Shown: positions 37,451-49,649, counted from the first letter of the stretch. The stretch: DNA of 64,000 nt from Ursus arctos (GCF_023065955.2 NW_026622797.1:53441689-53505688), one strand, 5' to 3'. Made by a program: numbers and translations. Notes: generated from the sequence alone by a model not told the origin.

Positions 37451-38069
37451 AAGCAGGGCTAGTGACCAAGCCAGGCTGGATTCACATCTGGAGGAAGGGG
37501 AAATTAACAAGCAAATGCAGAGGTCTCAAGGATGGAGGCTTAGAGGAGGAACAAGTTGATGTCAAGAGGAAGGAAAAAAGGAAGACTCTGAAAGCCTCAA
37601 AGTAAAGCCTTCCCAAGAAAAGTGGATTGAATGAATCCTGGTTTAACGCTTAATCTGCTCCTAGTTCTTCGCCATGGTATTCCTCACACTGCTGTTGCAG
37701 CTTGAGTTGTGTGAGCTGAGTTGACTGTGTTTCTGCTCAGCCTCAGAGGTTTAGTCAAGAAAATGCCCCAAAGGACCTGAAGGGATGGAGGCTGTGGATC
37801 ATGGACACATAATCTTTGAAGTAGAAATGCAGCCAGAAACCCCAGAGAGACCTACACCTGTGGCTGACATACAGGGTACCACTTCATCGGAGTGTTTGTT
37901 TCATAGAGACTCCGCAGTGAAGATCAAGGCAGGGATTCGTACAGGAAGGAATAAGAAAGAAAAATCAGAACACAGCGGGACAGCAATATTTAACATAAAA
38001 TTCACCAAAGAAGGGACAACACTGTATGTACTAATAGGCTGACTATCTAAACAACACATATAACCTGTA

Positions 38070-38630
38070 TTAGTTACAACAAACTTAATGGCTTAAAATA
38101 ACACACATTTACTAACTCATAATTTTGGTGGGTCAGGAGTCCAGGCACGACTTAACTGGGTCCTCGGCTTAGGGTTTCACAGAGCCACAATTAAGGTGTC
38201 CTCTGGTCCGCATTCACATCTGGAGGCTTGACTGGGGAAGAATCTGTTTCCAAGTTTCCTTCAATGATGGACAGAATTCATTTCCTTGTGTTTGTGGAAC
38301 AGAGGGACCTGGCTCCTTGCTGGCTGTTGGCTGGAGGCTGCTTTCAGCTCCCAGAGGCCACTGGCAGTTCCTGCCACACGGACTTCCCAACATGGCCACT
38401 TCTTTCATCAAGCCAGAGACAACAGTCTCCTGAGAAAGTCTGCCAGCAAGACAGAGTCTTTTGTAATGCAGTGTCATCCCAGGAGTGACATCCATCCCCT
38501 GTGCTATACTTATTGTTCATAAGCAAGTCACAGGTCCCAACTGCACTCAAAGGGAGGGGATCCCACAAAGACGTCAACACCAGCAGGTGCTGGGAATCAC
38601 GGAGCTACCTTAGAGTCTGTCATACAAGGT
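38070..38630 (+). repeat. ancient interspersed repeat, copy 1 (family not named)
   Basis: Recognisable as a common mammalian repeat ('ttagttacaacaaactt', 'aatggcttaaaataacacac', 'ggctggaggctgctttcagc', 'aagcaagtcacaggtccc', 'caaagggaggggatcc'). The same family occurs again at 45990-46590 in the same orientation. I cannot give the family name with certainty. Confidence 0.65.
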
Positions 38631-39599
38631 TATCTTTGCTGCTTCTGAGTTTTTAAATTAAAAATAACCATAAATATAATCCTTAAAACATTGCGATGTG
38701 CAGCAGTGACTAAGAAGTGAAATCTAAACCTAGAGCACGTCTGGTATCAAAGCTTGTGACCTTCACACTTCCCTGGCCATATTTCAAATGTAGATATATA
38801 CATACCATTGACTAGATCCAGGTCAAACTTTATTTCTAACATTTCTGAGTAAATCTCTGGAACGAAGAGTAAAAGCAAAGGCCGAGCAGTGGGGTATTTT
38901 CTAGCTAAGTACAGTGTGTAAGAATATGGGTATTTCTTTGACCCTCAGTTTCAGCACAATTAAAGGAGGTTAATTTTACAGTTTATATTAATTACTTTTG
39001 CAATTATTCTGGAGAGACATTGATTATTCAATAAATGTTTGCTTCTGGAATCACTGTCATCAACGTGGTTACATGAAGTAAAAGTGAGGGTGCTAAGGGA
39101 AGGGAGACGAAATCCTTGAGTTAAGTGCTTCACGGGTCCCTCACTGACTACCCTATGGTTTGATCACCAAAACAAAACAAACCTTCACTAATTTCATAGG
39201 AGGAAAAATGCATTTGAGTGTTGCCTGAAATTGCATGCATTTGGCTTAGTACTGATTTGAACACTTTCTATCATTTGTATTTTTAATTTTTTCCGTCTAT
39301 GGTCGTCTCTGCTCTTCACCCATTTGTGGGGTTTTTTTGAGCTGTCCATTGATTTGACCTTCCTCTGTCCCATGCATCCAAATATTCTCATCCCCCACTC
39401 TGGTCATTTATCTCATTTTGTTTATAACGTGTTTGGTGGGAGGCGAGGTGCGGGAATGAGAGGGCACACATACAGTTGCTTTTCATTTCAGTAGTCCGTT
39501 CCATCGCTCTCCTGGAACTGCGAATACCAGGCTTGTTTTCTAACCCTCATCAGTGTTGACTTCGGGGAAGCCCTTCTTGGCAAACTTTGGTCCGCAGGG

Positions 39600-40290
39600 G
39601 CCGCTAGGTTTATCAGCAGTCCTACACTCCGGTGGCCGCGCCGCCTGCTCCCGGGAGGCGGGGGCGACCCAGGCCCCTGCGAGGCCGCAGCCGCCACCGC
39701 CCTCCCCGCTCTCCCCGCTGCGCCCCGGGGCGCGCGCCCGTGCCCGGCCCCCGCCCGCGCCGCCGCGCGAGCTCCGAAGTAGGCTGCGGTCACTGCGCGT
39801 CCCGGCGCGGGGCCGACGCCGGCCGGGTGGGCGGCGAGGAGTGCGCGAGCCCGGACGCCCTGGGCTTCGGTGCCGGCGCGCTCGGCCCAGCGCGCTCGGC
39901 TGGGAAACTTCTGTGGGCCCAAGGCCGGAGCTCTGCGCAGGGTCGGGGAAAGAAAGGTAAGGACGGGAGCCCCGGGGTGCCTCGGCTGCCGCCCTCCGGG
40001 AGCTGTCCGCACCCTCGCACCTCGCGCGCTTTGGTTCAACTTTGCCGGCGCGGTTTCTACCCCGGCCCCGCCCCAGGGTGGGGGCTGCGAGGCCGCCGAC
40101 CCCCCGGGAGCGCCTTCGCCGCCCTGTGTTCCGCGCTGCCCGCGCCGCCGCTCCGCTCCCGCCCCGCTCGGGCCAATTCGAGCCCCGGAGTCCGGGTGGC
40201 GCCGCTCGCAGCTCCGCGGGCTGCTGGTCCGGGGCTAAAGGCTCCGCGCGCACCGGCCCCTGGGAACTCTGCACTAGAGGCGAATCTTTC
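39600..40290. promoter_or_regulatory. POPDC3: CpG island, probable POPDC3 promoter
   Basis: This is the only dense CpG island in the window, about 700 bases of GC-rich, CpG-rich sequence in otherwise AT-rich DNA. It carries GC boxes (GGGCGG at 39829-39834, CCCCGCCCC at 40066-40074, CCCGCCCC at 40158-40165) and one CCAAT motif at 40173-40177. No TATA box is obvious, which is usual for CpG-island promoters with dispersed starts. It lies 13.7 kb upstream of the first POPDC3 coding exon on the same strand. Long open frames on both strands here are a by-product of high GC and are not genes. The CCAAT motif and some GC boxes lie downstream of the proposed donor, so the exact start site, or a bidirectional promoter, is open. 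Confidence 0.8.
39800..39956 (+). other. POPDC3: candidate POPDC3 non-coding exon 1 (5' end unknown)
   Basis: A near-perfect splice donor, AAAG|GTAAGG, sits inside the CpG island with the cut between 39956 and 39957. Placed upstream of exon 2, whose acceptor is at 53652/53653, it gives a 5'-untranslated first exon as expected for this gene. The left boundary given here is nominal because the transcription start cannot be read from sequence. RNA-seq or CAGE data would settle both ends. Confidence 0.5.
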
Positions 40291-40552
40291 CCCCAGATCT
40301 TCTGTTAGCCCCACTCTTGCCCAGGCACCTTGGAGCCCAAAGAAAGAGGCCAGATTTTCGAGAGAGCAAAGCTGGTCCAAGGGGCCCTGACAGTCTTAGG
40401 TTTCATGGGGAAGTGCAGCGGTTGGGAGTTCCTTTCCCTGTCTGCTAAGGGCCTGATTAGGGTCAGTGTTTTCACACTGAGTTGGGAACAGGAGAAAGCG
40501 GTCTCATCAAAGGTCACGCTGACCTGTTTTCTCTATTTGGGGATCCACCTTG

Positions 40553-40606
40553 AAAAAAAAAAAAAAAAAAGGAAGGAAGGAAGGAAGGAAGGAAGGAAGG
40601 AAGGAA
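40553..40606 (+). repeat. A18 plus (GGAA)9 microsatellite
   Basis: Eighteen A residues run into nine pure GGAA units (40571-40606), shortly after the CpG island. GGAA is the core ETS-factor site. Confidence 0.93.
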
Positions 40607-40609
40607 AGA

Positions 40610-41795
40610 AAACCAGTAAGTTACCTCATCACCAAGGTCAGTTACAGAGGTATAATACATTTTGAGGGTCTGTATTTTAGGAAAAGATTAAAGGCACAGG
40701 ATCAAAATACAGTAATAGGGCTATATAAAAAAATGTTTTAGCCAGGAGACATTTGCAAAACATGAAAAAGTTCTACATGTGAATAATAAATGGAAAAGTA
40801 GAATTAGAAGCCCACTTTTGAACATAATTTTACTTGATTTAGTAAACACCTAGAATGGGACAATCTTCCTTCCCGGCTTTTTTTTCTAACTCTTGTCGTT
40901 AGGTATTTTGAATTTGCAAGCTTGCAATTGCATTTTATGGCAGCCTTAAAAAATTATTGGTCTCTGTTCATACTAAGGTTTGGTGGTGGCTGTTTTCTGT
41001 TATTTTTAATATCAGGGACTGATGCATGGTCATATCCCTTGTGTGACAGTACAGTAACTTGGCATTGTTCTGTGCGGCAAAAGAAAACCAAACAAGAACT
41101 ACATGAAACAAAATATAAATAAAACAAAAATTGGATCTCCTTCCACATTTGCAGAATGAAGAGCTCTAGCTGATCCCAGATGATTTTAAGGCTATTTTCC
41201 TTCCCTGAAGACTGGAGAGTTTAGGATACAAAGACAAACTGAAATGTAGAGTAAGACATTTTCTGTCCTAAAATTGTATACCTATAAACTGGAAGACACT
41301 GGATAGTCGAGTTTCTTTTATCTCAACAGTGTCTCAAAAGAGCTGAATCATTGTGCATCCTGTGCTTCTAAATGGTGACATTCTATGCTTATTAAATCAA
41401 AATATGTCCTGGAATACCAAACTCCTTCACCACAAGACTGACTAAGAGCATTGACACACTGGAGCATTCACGTCTGCTTATTTTGAAATAGTCAAGATCA
41501 AGAATGGTTACGAGGTGTTTCCTGTAGTGTATGAGTCTAACAACACATAAGCAACATGGCAGCCAAGAAGTTTCAAAACTGCTTTGGAAAATATCCATGA
41601 TAGATCGATCTGCAAGTCTGCAAATTACAGTTAAAATTGTTTTTTGTAATTATGGTTGTTGGTCAACTGGGATTAGGAGCTATAGAGAGTAAGAACTGAC
41701 AGGAGTATATTGAATCATTAATTACATTTTTTTTTTTTTTGGAGGAAAAGGGAAAATGTTTCCTATCCAAGTAGTTACAGGAAATGTCTTAAACT
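40610..41795. other. intron 1 stretch, no element recognised
   Basis: AT-rich, unique-looking sequence without a supported gene. A T run lies at about 41727-41740. Confidence 0.45.
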
Positions 41796-41810
41796 TTGAA
41801 CAGGCATTTT

Positions 41811-41991
41811 TATTTTTTTGAGGTTTTATTTATTTATTTGTCAGAGGGAGAGAGAGCGCACAAGCAGGGGGAGCTGCAGGCAGAGAGAGAAGCAGGATCT
41901 CCCCTGAGCAAGGAGCCTGATGTGGGACTCGATCCCAGGGCCCTGAACCGAAGGCAGTTGCTTTACCAACGGAGCCACCCAGGCATCTCAT
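41811..41991 (-). mobile_element. CanSINE, older subtype
   Basis: Reverse element ('gaggttttatttatttatttg', 'gggagctgcaggcagagag', head 'agccacccaggcatc'). The duplication AACAGGCATTTT lies at 41799-41810 and 41992-42003. Confidence 0.93.
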
Positions 41992-42189
41992 AACAGGCAT
42001 TTTAAAAAATTAAATAACTAACCGAAAGTTGCTGACTTGAAGTCCCTATAACAATACTGGATCGCCCTCCAATCCAAAGAATATAGGGACTGATTCACAA
42101 CGACCCAGAGTGGGACCTTCTCATTTTGTTGTTCTTCATTTATATTCTTCAACAGAATAGTAACCTCTGGTGACTCTTACACACAGTAT

Positions 42190-42385
42190 GAAATTGGTTC
42201 TAGAAAGACAATCAACTGGCTGAGCCTAGGCACGAATCTTCATTGCTCTGAGCCTCATTTTTCACTCCAAACAGTGGTGATAAAACTACTGACATTGCAG
42301 AGGTGCTGTGACTCCTAGAGTCCGTAAAAGGAAGACCTGGTGCCTGGCACATGGTAGGAGCCCAACTAATTGTAGTTTTCCCAGT
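42190..42385 (+). repeat. MIR SINE relic
   Basis: 'tcattgctctgagcctcat', 'cagtggtgataaaac' and 'ggtgcctggcacatggtaggagc' in MIR order. Confidence 0.75.
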
Positions 42386-42484
42386 CTCCCTTAGTAGGTG
42401 TTTGTCTAGTGACTGAACAAACTAGACGATGAGCAGTAGTTACAGTTTTTGCTTTTAAATTCAAAAACTCTATGTAGCAAAATC

Positions 42485-42600
42485 TTGATAAATTGTTGAA
42501 TCTGGATAATAGGTATATGGAGATTTATTATCTAGTATTTTCTCTATCTTTGTATATGTTTATTCATCAGAAAAGCCTGGACCTGGAAAAAACACATAAA
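42485..42600 (+). mobile_element. possible L1M 3'-end relic
   Basis: 'gttgaatctggataatagg' and 'atctttgtatatgtttattca' resemble the end of old L1M elements. Short and diverged. Confidence 0.45.
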
Positions 42601-43799
42601 ATACATTTCTAATCTTGCACTGCATTTTAAATTGCAATTTTAAAATCATTCTATATGGCCTGGAAGGATAAACACAATTATATATAAGGAGTGAGTGGGT
42701 GGGGAATGGTACTTGAGAACAGTTTCTGGTGATCTTCAATTTTTGTGGAATTTTTTTTATTATAAAAAAGACTTAAAATGACAATGATGTTTGTTAATTA
42801 TGGTCATTGGGCTCATGGATTTTAATTCTTAGAAATTTTTGTATTTAAAATTTTTCACATTAATATAAAATCACCGTATTATTTTATAAAATTGTTATAA
42901 AGAATGCAAACAATACAGATATATACAAAGACAAAAGCAAAGTATCCCACTATCCAGAAATCATCATCTTCAACATTAAGTGTAGATGGTTCCATGTCTT
43001 TCTTTTCATTTATACAAATAGAAGGATATAGATCACGTATTAATTAATACATATGTATTAATATGTAACATGCTACTCTGGGGACACAAATAATATTCTA
43101 GGGTTTGTTTGTCTATTTGTTTGTTTTCAATCTTTGATGGACATTCTAGAAAACAAGCTTGTTTGCATTTTGATTTATAAGACTTTAGACTGTCTCTTAA
43201 AATGTAGTATTTATTTAAAAATTTAGTATGCAATAACTGACTTTGAATGAGTTTTAAGTAGCTTGGGTTTATTTGCATATAAGAGATATTTTTAGCTATT
43301 TAAAATAGATCTCAAAATTTGAAAGTAAGCTTAAATTATATGAACATTTGAATTTCACTAAAATGCAAGTTCCAGGAGGGCAGGGATTTACTGAATTATT
43401 GCATATTAATTAAAAATATTTTCCTGGCCATTTGAAAGTTGATGACACAATTATGTTATAATGTTTGTTTTGAGAATAAGCATCATGTCAATGCATTGGA
43501 AATCTTAGGGAACAATTTGAGCATAACACAAATTTTTTGCTTGCTCATGCATCATTTACTCGGCCAGAACACCAGGTGAACACATTAAAGTACAACCAGA
43601 TGACTTAAGCCATGTAGGAACACACAAAACACAAGTACACATACACCTGATACATCTACCAGCTACCTTGGTTCAACACAGGTTATCCTGCAATATTGTG
43701 TTCTGCTATTCCTTTGCAATGGTGAATTTTTCTGTATAAAAACACACCCCTTCACCATCCCAAGAATGTCTAAGCATCTTGATTCAAAATGTCAAATAG

Positions 43800-44114
43800 G
43801 GGCGCCTGGGTGGCTCAGTCGTTAAGCGTCTGCCTTTGCAAAGCTCAGTGCCTGATCACAGGGTCCTGGGATCGAGCCCTGCATCAGGCTCCCTGCTCCA
43901 CTGGGAGCCTGCTTCTTCCTCTCCCACTCCCCCTGCTTGTGTTCCCTCTCTCGCTGGCTATCTCTGTCAAATAAATAAATAAGAGATAGCGGAAGAGCCT
44001 GATGTGGGGCTCGATCCCAGAACGCCGGGATCACGCCCTGAGCCGAAGGCAGACGCTTAACGACTGCGCCACCCAGACGCCCCAATAAATAAAATCTTAA
44101 AAAAAAAAAAAAAA
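43800..44114 (+). mobile_element. CanSINE carrying an inverted partial SINE in its tail
   Basis: A forward SINE body occupies 43800-43981. Its AAATAAATAAATAA tail is then interrupted by about 100 bases of the head half of a SINE in reverse (43982-44081, ending CACCCAGACGCCCC). The tail resumes as AATAAATAAAATCTTA plus an A run to 44114. The whole unit is flanked by GTCAAATAG (43791) and GCCAAATAG (44115). The inverted piece lacks its own tail, so ordinary SINE insertion does not explain it simply. Confidence 0.88.
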
Positions 44115-45164
44115 GCCAAATAGTGCATGCAAAAGGAAAGCTTCAATATTGAAGAGAAACTTGAAATAATCAAACATTTCAAAAGAATCAAGAGAACACG
44201 TATATTTCCTGAGCAGCAGAAATAAGGGAATAATCTTCATTGCTTATCCACTGGTAGTGCTGCAAAAATAAGAGGAACATCTGTGGTTGGAGTAACTTCA
44301 AGTTTTACAAAGTCAATAAAAACAAGGCCACAAGAAATAGAAGAAATGGAAAGATTATAGAGCATGTGGACTGAGAACCAAACAGTAAACAGTCTCCCAC
44401 AATCAAAGAGAAAGCTCCTATCTCTACGCAAACACCTTGAAAGGAAATCCCAGTACCCGGCAGAAATGCTCCTTTTAGTACTAGTGTGGCTGGTTTAGTG
44501 GTTTCAAACATCGCTGACCCTGGTGTGTGGTCCATCTGTTATTTAGCCAGGAAAAATGAAAAAGAAAGACTCTAGCTAGTTAGCGAGATCACATGAGCTT
44601 GTTAGGCATGTTTGTCAGGAAGAAACATGAGGACCTGAGCTAAATAAACATAGAACAGTGAGTTCATTTGCTGCATATAGGTCACTTGGAGGAAAAGGAA
44701 GTGAAGTTGTCTACCTTTGATTCATATCAAGAGAAGACCATTTAATGGAACCATGGATCTCCAGCTTGTCTTGCATTTTTCATCATGAATCTCCGGTGAA
44801 CTTACTGCATGACATGATAGCAGCTGCTCGAAAGTGAATGGCCTGCTTGTGCCTTTAACCATTTCCAGGTTAAGGAACCTGAAGCAGAGCTTGGGATTGT
44901 TTATTAAAAGCAATCAAATGACATTCTTGAGAAGGAGAGGTTTACTGCAGTTTCAGCAAATTAAGAATTATAGGACACTGAGTGATTCAACATGGGACTT
45001 ACCTTCCTATCCCTGTGTTGCTCAAAAAATTGTAATTTCTTAAGAAGACATTTAAATTCACTGAATCTAGAACTGAAGGGAGAAAACAAGAATGTTGTTG
45101 ATTTGTTCCACTAAGTCCAGATATTTAGATTCAAACTGTACATGAAGCAGAAATGTCATTATTT

Positions 45165-45366
45165 GCGTCTGTCTGCCTGGGAGTGATTCTGGGCTCTCTC
45201 ATTTGTGTATCCTTAGGCAACCTACTTAACTTCCCTATACCTCAGTTTTCTCATCTGTAAAATAGGGACAATAGAACTATGTATTGTGAGGATTAAATGA
45301 CATAATATTTTAAGATTCTTAGAAATGTGCCTGGCTCATAGTAAGTGCTCGGTAAATGTTAGATGC
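45165..45366 (+). repeat. MIR SINE, well preserved
   Basis: Textbook MIR: 'ggcaacctacttaacttc', 'cctcagttttctcatctgtaa', 'gtgaggattaaatgac', 'gtgcctggctcatagtaagt' and 'ggtaaatgttag'. Confidence 0.93.
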
Positions 45367-45393
45367 TGGTAGTGGTGGTGGTGGTGGTGGTAG
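45367..45393 (+). repeat. (GGT)n microsatellite after MIR
   Basis: Seven to eight GGT/GTG units at the end of the MIR. Confidence 0.85.
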
Positions 45394-45989
45394 TAACCGT
45401 AGTAAATGAGGTTCAAGGAGATGACAACTAGATATCGCATTAATTTCCCATTGCTCAACTCATCTGAACTTGGTGGAGTCACACAATTAGAAGAATTACA
45501 GAGCTATTTGAGTTTCTGTAGTGTCTTTTGAGTATAATCTCTAGATGTGTCTGAGACATCAAGTATTTGCCCTATACATATGGCTCAATTTTACAAAGAA
45601 CTGACTAAGCTGGAAGTCACCCAGGGAAACTTGGTATTCCAGGAAGTTTGGAGATTGTATATGAATGACCTAATTATTCTGGAAATTGCCCATGTGTCCA
45701 AATTCTTAACAATTGTTGGGGCTGTCTGACTCCACTGAAGGAGAACCTATAATGTGTTGCTGGGAGCCATAGTGAATTACATGTAATTCCCAGGGCCTCT
45801 CTGAGTGTCTTGTTTTGCAGACACTATTCTTCAAAAGTATTACTGTTCTTACCTGACTTTCCTGATTTAAATCCAGCAAAGATTGAGTGTCTTCTGCTCC
45901 ATAGATCTGTTTTCCAACTCAATCATAAAATGTAGATTATTAGATTGATGAAAAAAGTCTTGTGTATAGTAAGTACTCATAATTGTGTG

Positions 45990-46590
45990 TCCATATTAGT
46001 TTCCTAGTGCTTTGTAACTGAGTACCACAAACTAGTGGCTGAAAACACCACAAATCCATTATTGCATAGTTTTTGTGGATCAGTAGTCCAGGCACAGCTG
46101 AACTGGATCCTCTGCCTTGGGCATTGAAGGCCTGCCATCCAGGTGTCGGCCACACTGCACTCTTCATTTGGAGTCCAAGGTCTTCTTCCAAGATTTTCAG
46201 GTGGTTGGCAGAATTCAGCTCCTTGTGGTCATAGGACTGACATTCCCATTATCTTGGTAACTGTTAGTTGGGGACTTCTTTCAGCTCACAGAGACTACTG
46301 GCCATTCCTTGGCTTGTGGCCCCATAAGCAGTTCACAACATGGTGTTTGCTTTCTTCCAGGCCAGTAGGAACATGACTCTCTAATTTTCAATCCCTTTCT
46401 AGTCCGACAATCTTATATAACTTAATAATTGCAGGTGATCATTCCAGCACCATTTGCCATGTAATGTTACCTAATCGAGGAAGCGTCTGTCCCATCCCAT
46501 TCACAGGTCTGCCACACTCAAGGAGAGAGGATTGTAGCATGTGTGCACCAATGAGACAGGAATCTTGGGGGCCATCTTATAACTCTATGT
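45990..46590 (+). repeat. ancient interspersed repeat, copy 2 (family not named)
   Basis: Same family and orientation as 38070-38630: 'gtttcctagtgctttgtaac', 'agtggctgaaaacaccac', 'ccaggtgtcgg', 'ttggcagaattcagctcc', 'cattccttggcttgtggcc' and 'gggggccatcttataac'. Not coding. Confidence 0.7.
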
Positions 46591-47272
46591 GATAAAGTGA
46601 GAAATCAGACACAGCTGCAAGTAATCACATGGACTTTAGCGAAGACATGAGAATCAGAGAAGTCCAGCACAAGCTGTAGGCATTTTCTCTAATTTTCTCA
46701 AGTCTCAAGAGAAGCCAAGCTCTCATTGGTTTGGAAGGTCAAAGTCATATTCCAGCCCAGAAGCCTAGTGGTGCATGAAGAAACTCATATGTTATATGAA
46801 AACAAAGGCTGGCATGGACCCTCCGGAATCCAAAAGGCCACAATTCAATCTCCATTACAAAATTTATGAGAGTATCTATCTGGGATTTCCAATGTATTCC
46901 ATGAGGTATCATCATAAGATGAAATGAGAAAATGAAACAATGTGATATAATTGCTTGGGAAAATGTAATTTTCCTAAGGAAAAAGGAAAAAGTAGTGACT
47001 TCCTTGGTAGGATAAAAAGGCCAAGAGCTATCGTGGGGCTGGCCACCTATCTAGGCAGAAGCCAGATGGCAACATCTATGCCATGGATAAGATCTGATGA
47101 TTGTAGCATAAGAATATTGTAGCCAATATCATTTACATTTATATCAACTCTGTTCTTAATCTTAGATAATTCTTCCATATTTATACACTTATACATTATA
47201 CATATGTACTATTTGCACAGTGTCATGCCAAGTCTTTTTCATTTCTTCACTGTTACTTGAGAGGCTCTAGAC

Positions 47273-47540
47273 CAGCACTGTCCAAGAGAAATATAATGCA
47301 AGCCACATACATAATTTTAAATTTTCTAGTAGCGACATTAAAAAATAAGAAATGGGCAAAATTAATGTTTTATTTAACCCAGTATTTCTAAAACATTATC
47401 ATTTCAACGTATAGTGAACATAAGAGTTATTAATGACATGTTCTTTATCTTTGTGCTAAGTCTTTGAAATCCATGTGTATAACACATCTCAATTCAGACC
47501 AACCACATGTGGCTGATGGCTACCATATTGGACAGCACAA
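47273..47540 (+). mobile_element. non-autonomous hAT-like DNA transposon
   Basis: Ends are inverted copies: CAGCACTGTCCAA at the left and TTGGACAGCAC at the right. An 8-base target duplication of the hAT type, CTCTAGAC and CTCTAGAG, flanks them at 47265-47272 and 47541-47548. The inside ('tttatttaacccagtat', 'gctaagtctttgaaatcc', 'cacatgtggctgatggctac') matches a widespread mammalian family. No transposase. Confidence 0.8.
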
Positions 47541-48125
47541 CTCTAGAGTTCTATCAAAGGCCTCGGATCATGGGCATTTAATTTCAACTCTCATTCTCTC
47601 TGCACTCACTTTCTAGCTAATCTTGCCAACCCCAGGCTTTCTTCAGTATTGTCCTGTGTAATAGTAACTATTAAAGATACCTCTGTCCTGCCCCTTATCT
47701 TCTGCTGTGAACTCTGTTGCTAGACCAAGAGTATTAGATTAATTGAGGATAAAACTGTGTTCCGCTTTCCTCTGATTTCTTTCCAAACTTTGGGCTGTCT
47801 TAAAGTTCCAAGGGTCTTCAACCTTCTTTGTTCCTCTGTCTCAGAGTCACTTCTTCCTTTCACTTCTTCCTCAGAGTATAAAATATGCTTTCCTTTCTTC
47901 CTAGTCCAACATCTAAATCATCAACTCAGGTGTTGGTCAGATCTCACTTGCGCTTCTTACTTGTTCCAAAACTATTCTGAATGCTGCTTTTACCTGGGCA
48001 TTGTTATCCTCATCAGTCACTGAACATTTATTGAAGCCTCACTGTGTTCTAGACAGAGGGGAATTCCATATATGTTTCCATAACCAACAGAGCTGACATT
48101 TATATGACCAAATATACATGACCAA

Positions 48126-48150
48126 TGACTATATATATATATATATATAA
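48126..48150. repeat. (TA)n microsatellite
   Basis: About ten TA units within intron 1. Confidence 0.85.
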
Positions 48151-48454
48151 TGGTCAATATAACATAACATGTGATGGAAGCCATGTTGACAGATAATAGA
48201 GGTAAAAATTCAGAGCTAGAAGGTGCACTTCAGGCCACCCTGTTAAGGAAAGGCTGCTGCAAAATCTCCACAAGCCTTGAGCCCTCTTGGAGCGATGAGT
48301 GCCAAGGAAGGAAAATGCCCCCCCACCTGAGCAAAGCATGGGAATGAGAGAACATACAAGGCAAAAATGTGCCTTTCCAGCTCCTTCAAAATAAGAATTA
48401 AAATTAGACCTTTACCCTACAGACTGTTCTGGTGTCTCTCAACCTCACCACCTA

Positions 48455-48560
48455 ATAGTTCTTAGCCCTGGTTACACTTCAGAAAATGCCAATGCCTGAG
48501 CCCACCACAGTCTGTAAGGAATAAAATAAGTCGTCTCTAGAGTGGGTCCCGGTCATAAAG
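48455..48560 (+). repeat. MER5-like relic
   Basis: 'cttagccctggttacacttc' and 'gcctgagcccaccac' are consistent with a decayed MER5-type element. Confidence 0.5.
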
Positions 48561-48639
48561 CTGGTGCTAAGATCGGCAGTCTAAATTCCGTTCTGCTACT
48601 CAGCTCTCTATTCTAACCCATGCTAGGAAAAAACTTCCA

Positions 48640-48800
48640 TTCCTTATCACATAGAGTCATGTTACTTTAGAGCCAAAAGGGACCTCACATCATTTTGTCC
48701 AACACTTCCGTTTTACCAATGAGGAAACAGGTCTAGTAAGATTAAAATCACACAGCTATTTAGGGGCACAGGTAAGACTAGAACCTTTCTTTTAAGTAAC
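48640..48800 (-). repeat. MIR SINE relic
   Basis: Inverted MIR: 'cgttttaccaatgaggaaac', 'taaaatcacacagctat' and 'aagactagaacc'. Confidence 0.75.
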
Positions 48801-48989
48801 AGTGTGAACTGAACCGACTGGACACAGAATGGAGCGCTGCCACCAGCACTACTGCCCCGGGCAGACAGTGAGGGCTCAGAAGCACAAGAGTCATCAGCAT
48901 AGCAGGACAGCCAGTGGTCAGCCAGGAATGAACAAAGCTGAGGTCCTGCAAACAAACAAGGATAATTCAGAAATCATGCAGGAACAACA

Positions 48990-49165
48990 TAAAACAATGG
49001 CCCTCAAATGTTAGTGTGTGCGTAAGAATCAACTGGGAGCTTATTAGAAGGGCATCTTCCTGGGTCCCTTCCTGGCAGTAATTCTGGGGTGGTGCCGGGG
49101 AAGGGACAGTCTAACAAGCTACCCGGGTGACACATCAGTGATTTGAGGATACCTGCTGGGAAGCA
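48990..49165 (+). repeat. MER5-type DNA transposon relic
   Basis: 'tcaaatgttagtgtgtgcgt', 'aagaatcaactgggagctta' and 'aattctggggtggtgcc' follow the MER5A/B consensus order. Confidence 0.75.
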
Positions 49166-49449
49166 CTAAACACTAATCTGAAGCAGAAGAGCATCGTTGT
49201 CCTCCAGAGACTGGCTTCTTGGCCATTGGGAAGTAAAGAAAGACTCAAGGGTGGGTTGGTTATGGGAGTACCCCTACCAGCCGTAGGAGGTCAGGACACA
49301 GGGAAGAATAACAGAGATCACCCCTGCAGGAATGAGTAAATTTAGAATTTAAAATTTAAAGTTGGGTAGCCACCAAAAGTAACATTTGTATTTCTGTATT
49401 CAATTGTAATCCTCTGGGTGAAAGAATGCTTTTTAAAAACTAAATTCTT

Positions 49450-49649
49450 CGGGGCGCCTGGGTGGCACAGCGGTTAGGCGTCTGCCTTCGGCTCAGGGCG
49501 TGATCCCGGCGTTATGGGATTGAGCCCCACATCAGGCTCCTCCGCTGTGAGCCTGCTTCTTCCTCTCCCACTCCCCCTGCTTGTGTTCCCTCTCTCACTG
49601 GCTGTCTCTATCTCTGTCGAATAAATAAATAAAATCTTTAAAAAAAAAA
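49450..49649 (+). mobile_element. young CanSINE in intron 1
   Basis: Forward, nearly intact: 'ggggcgcctgggtggcacag', 'gtctgccttcggctcagggc', 'tgtctctatctctgtcgaa' and an AAATAAATAAAATCTTT tail. The duplication AACTAAATTYT lies at about 49438-49449 and 49651-49661. It is the same young subtype as at 21493. Confidence 0.95.

Noticed and set aside
37348..37605. Lys/Arg-rich 85-residue frame
   Set aside because: Produced by an imperfect GAAG repeat and its flank.
1..39500. Exons of PREP, the expected upstream neighbour
   Set aside because: No PREP-like coding sequence was recognised. In human the gap is, as I recall, far longer than this stretch.
39540..40274. 244-residue minus-strand frame and 252-residue plus-strand frame (39632-40390) in the CpG island
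   Set aside because: Both are rich in Arg, Pro, Ala and Gly, overlap on opposite strands, and resemble no family. They arise because high GC removes stop codons.
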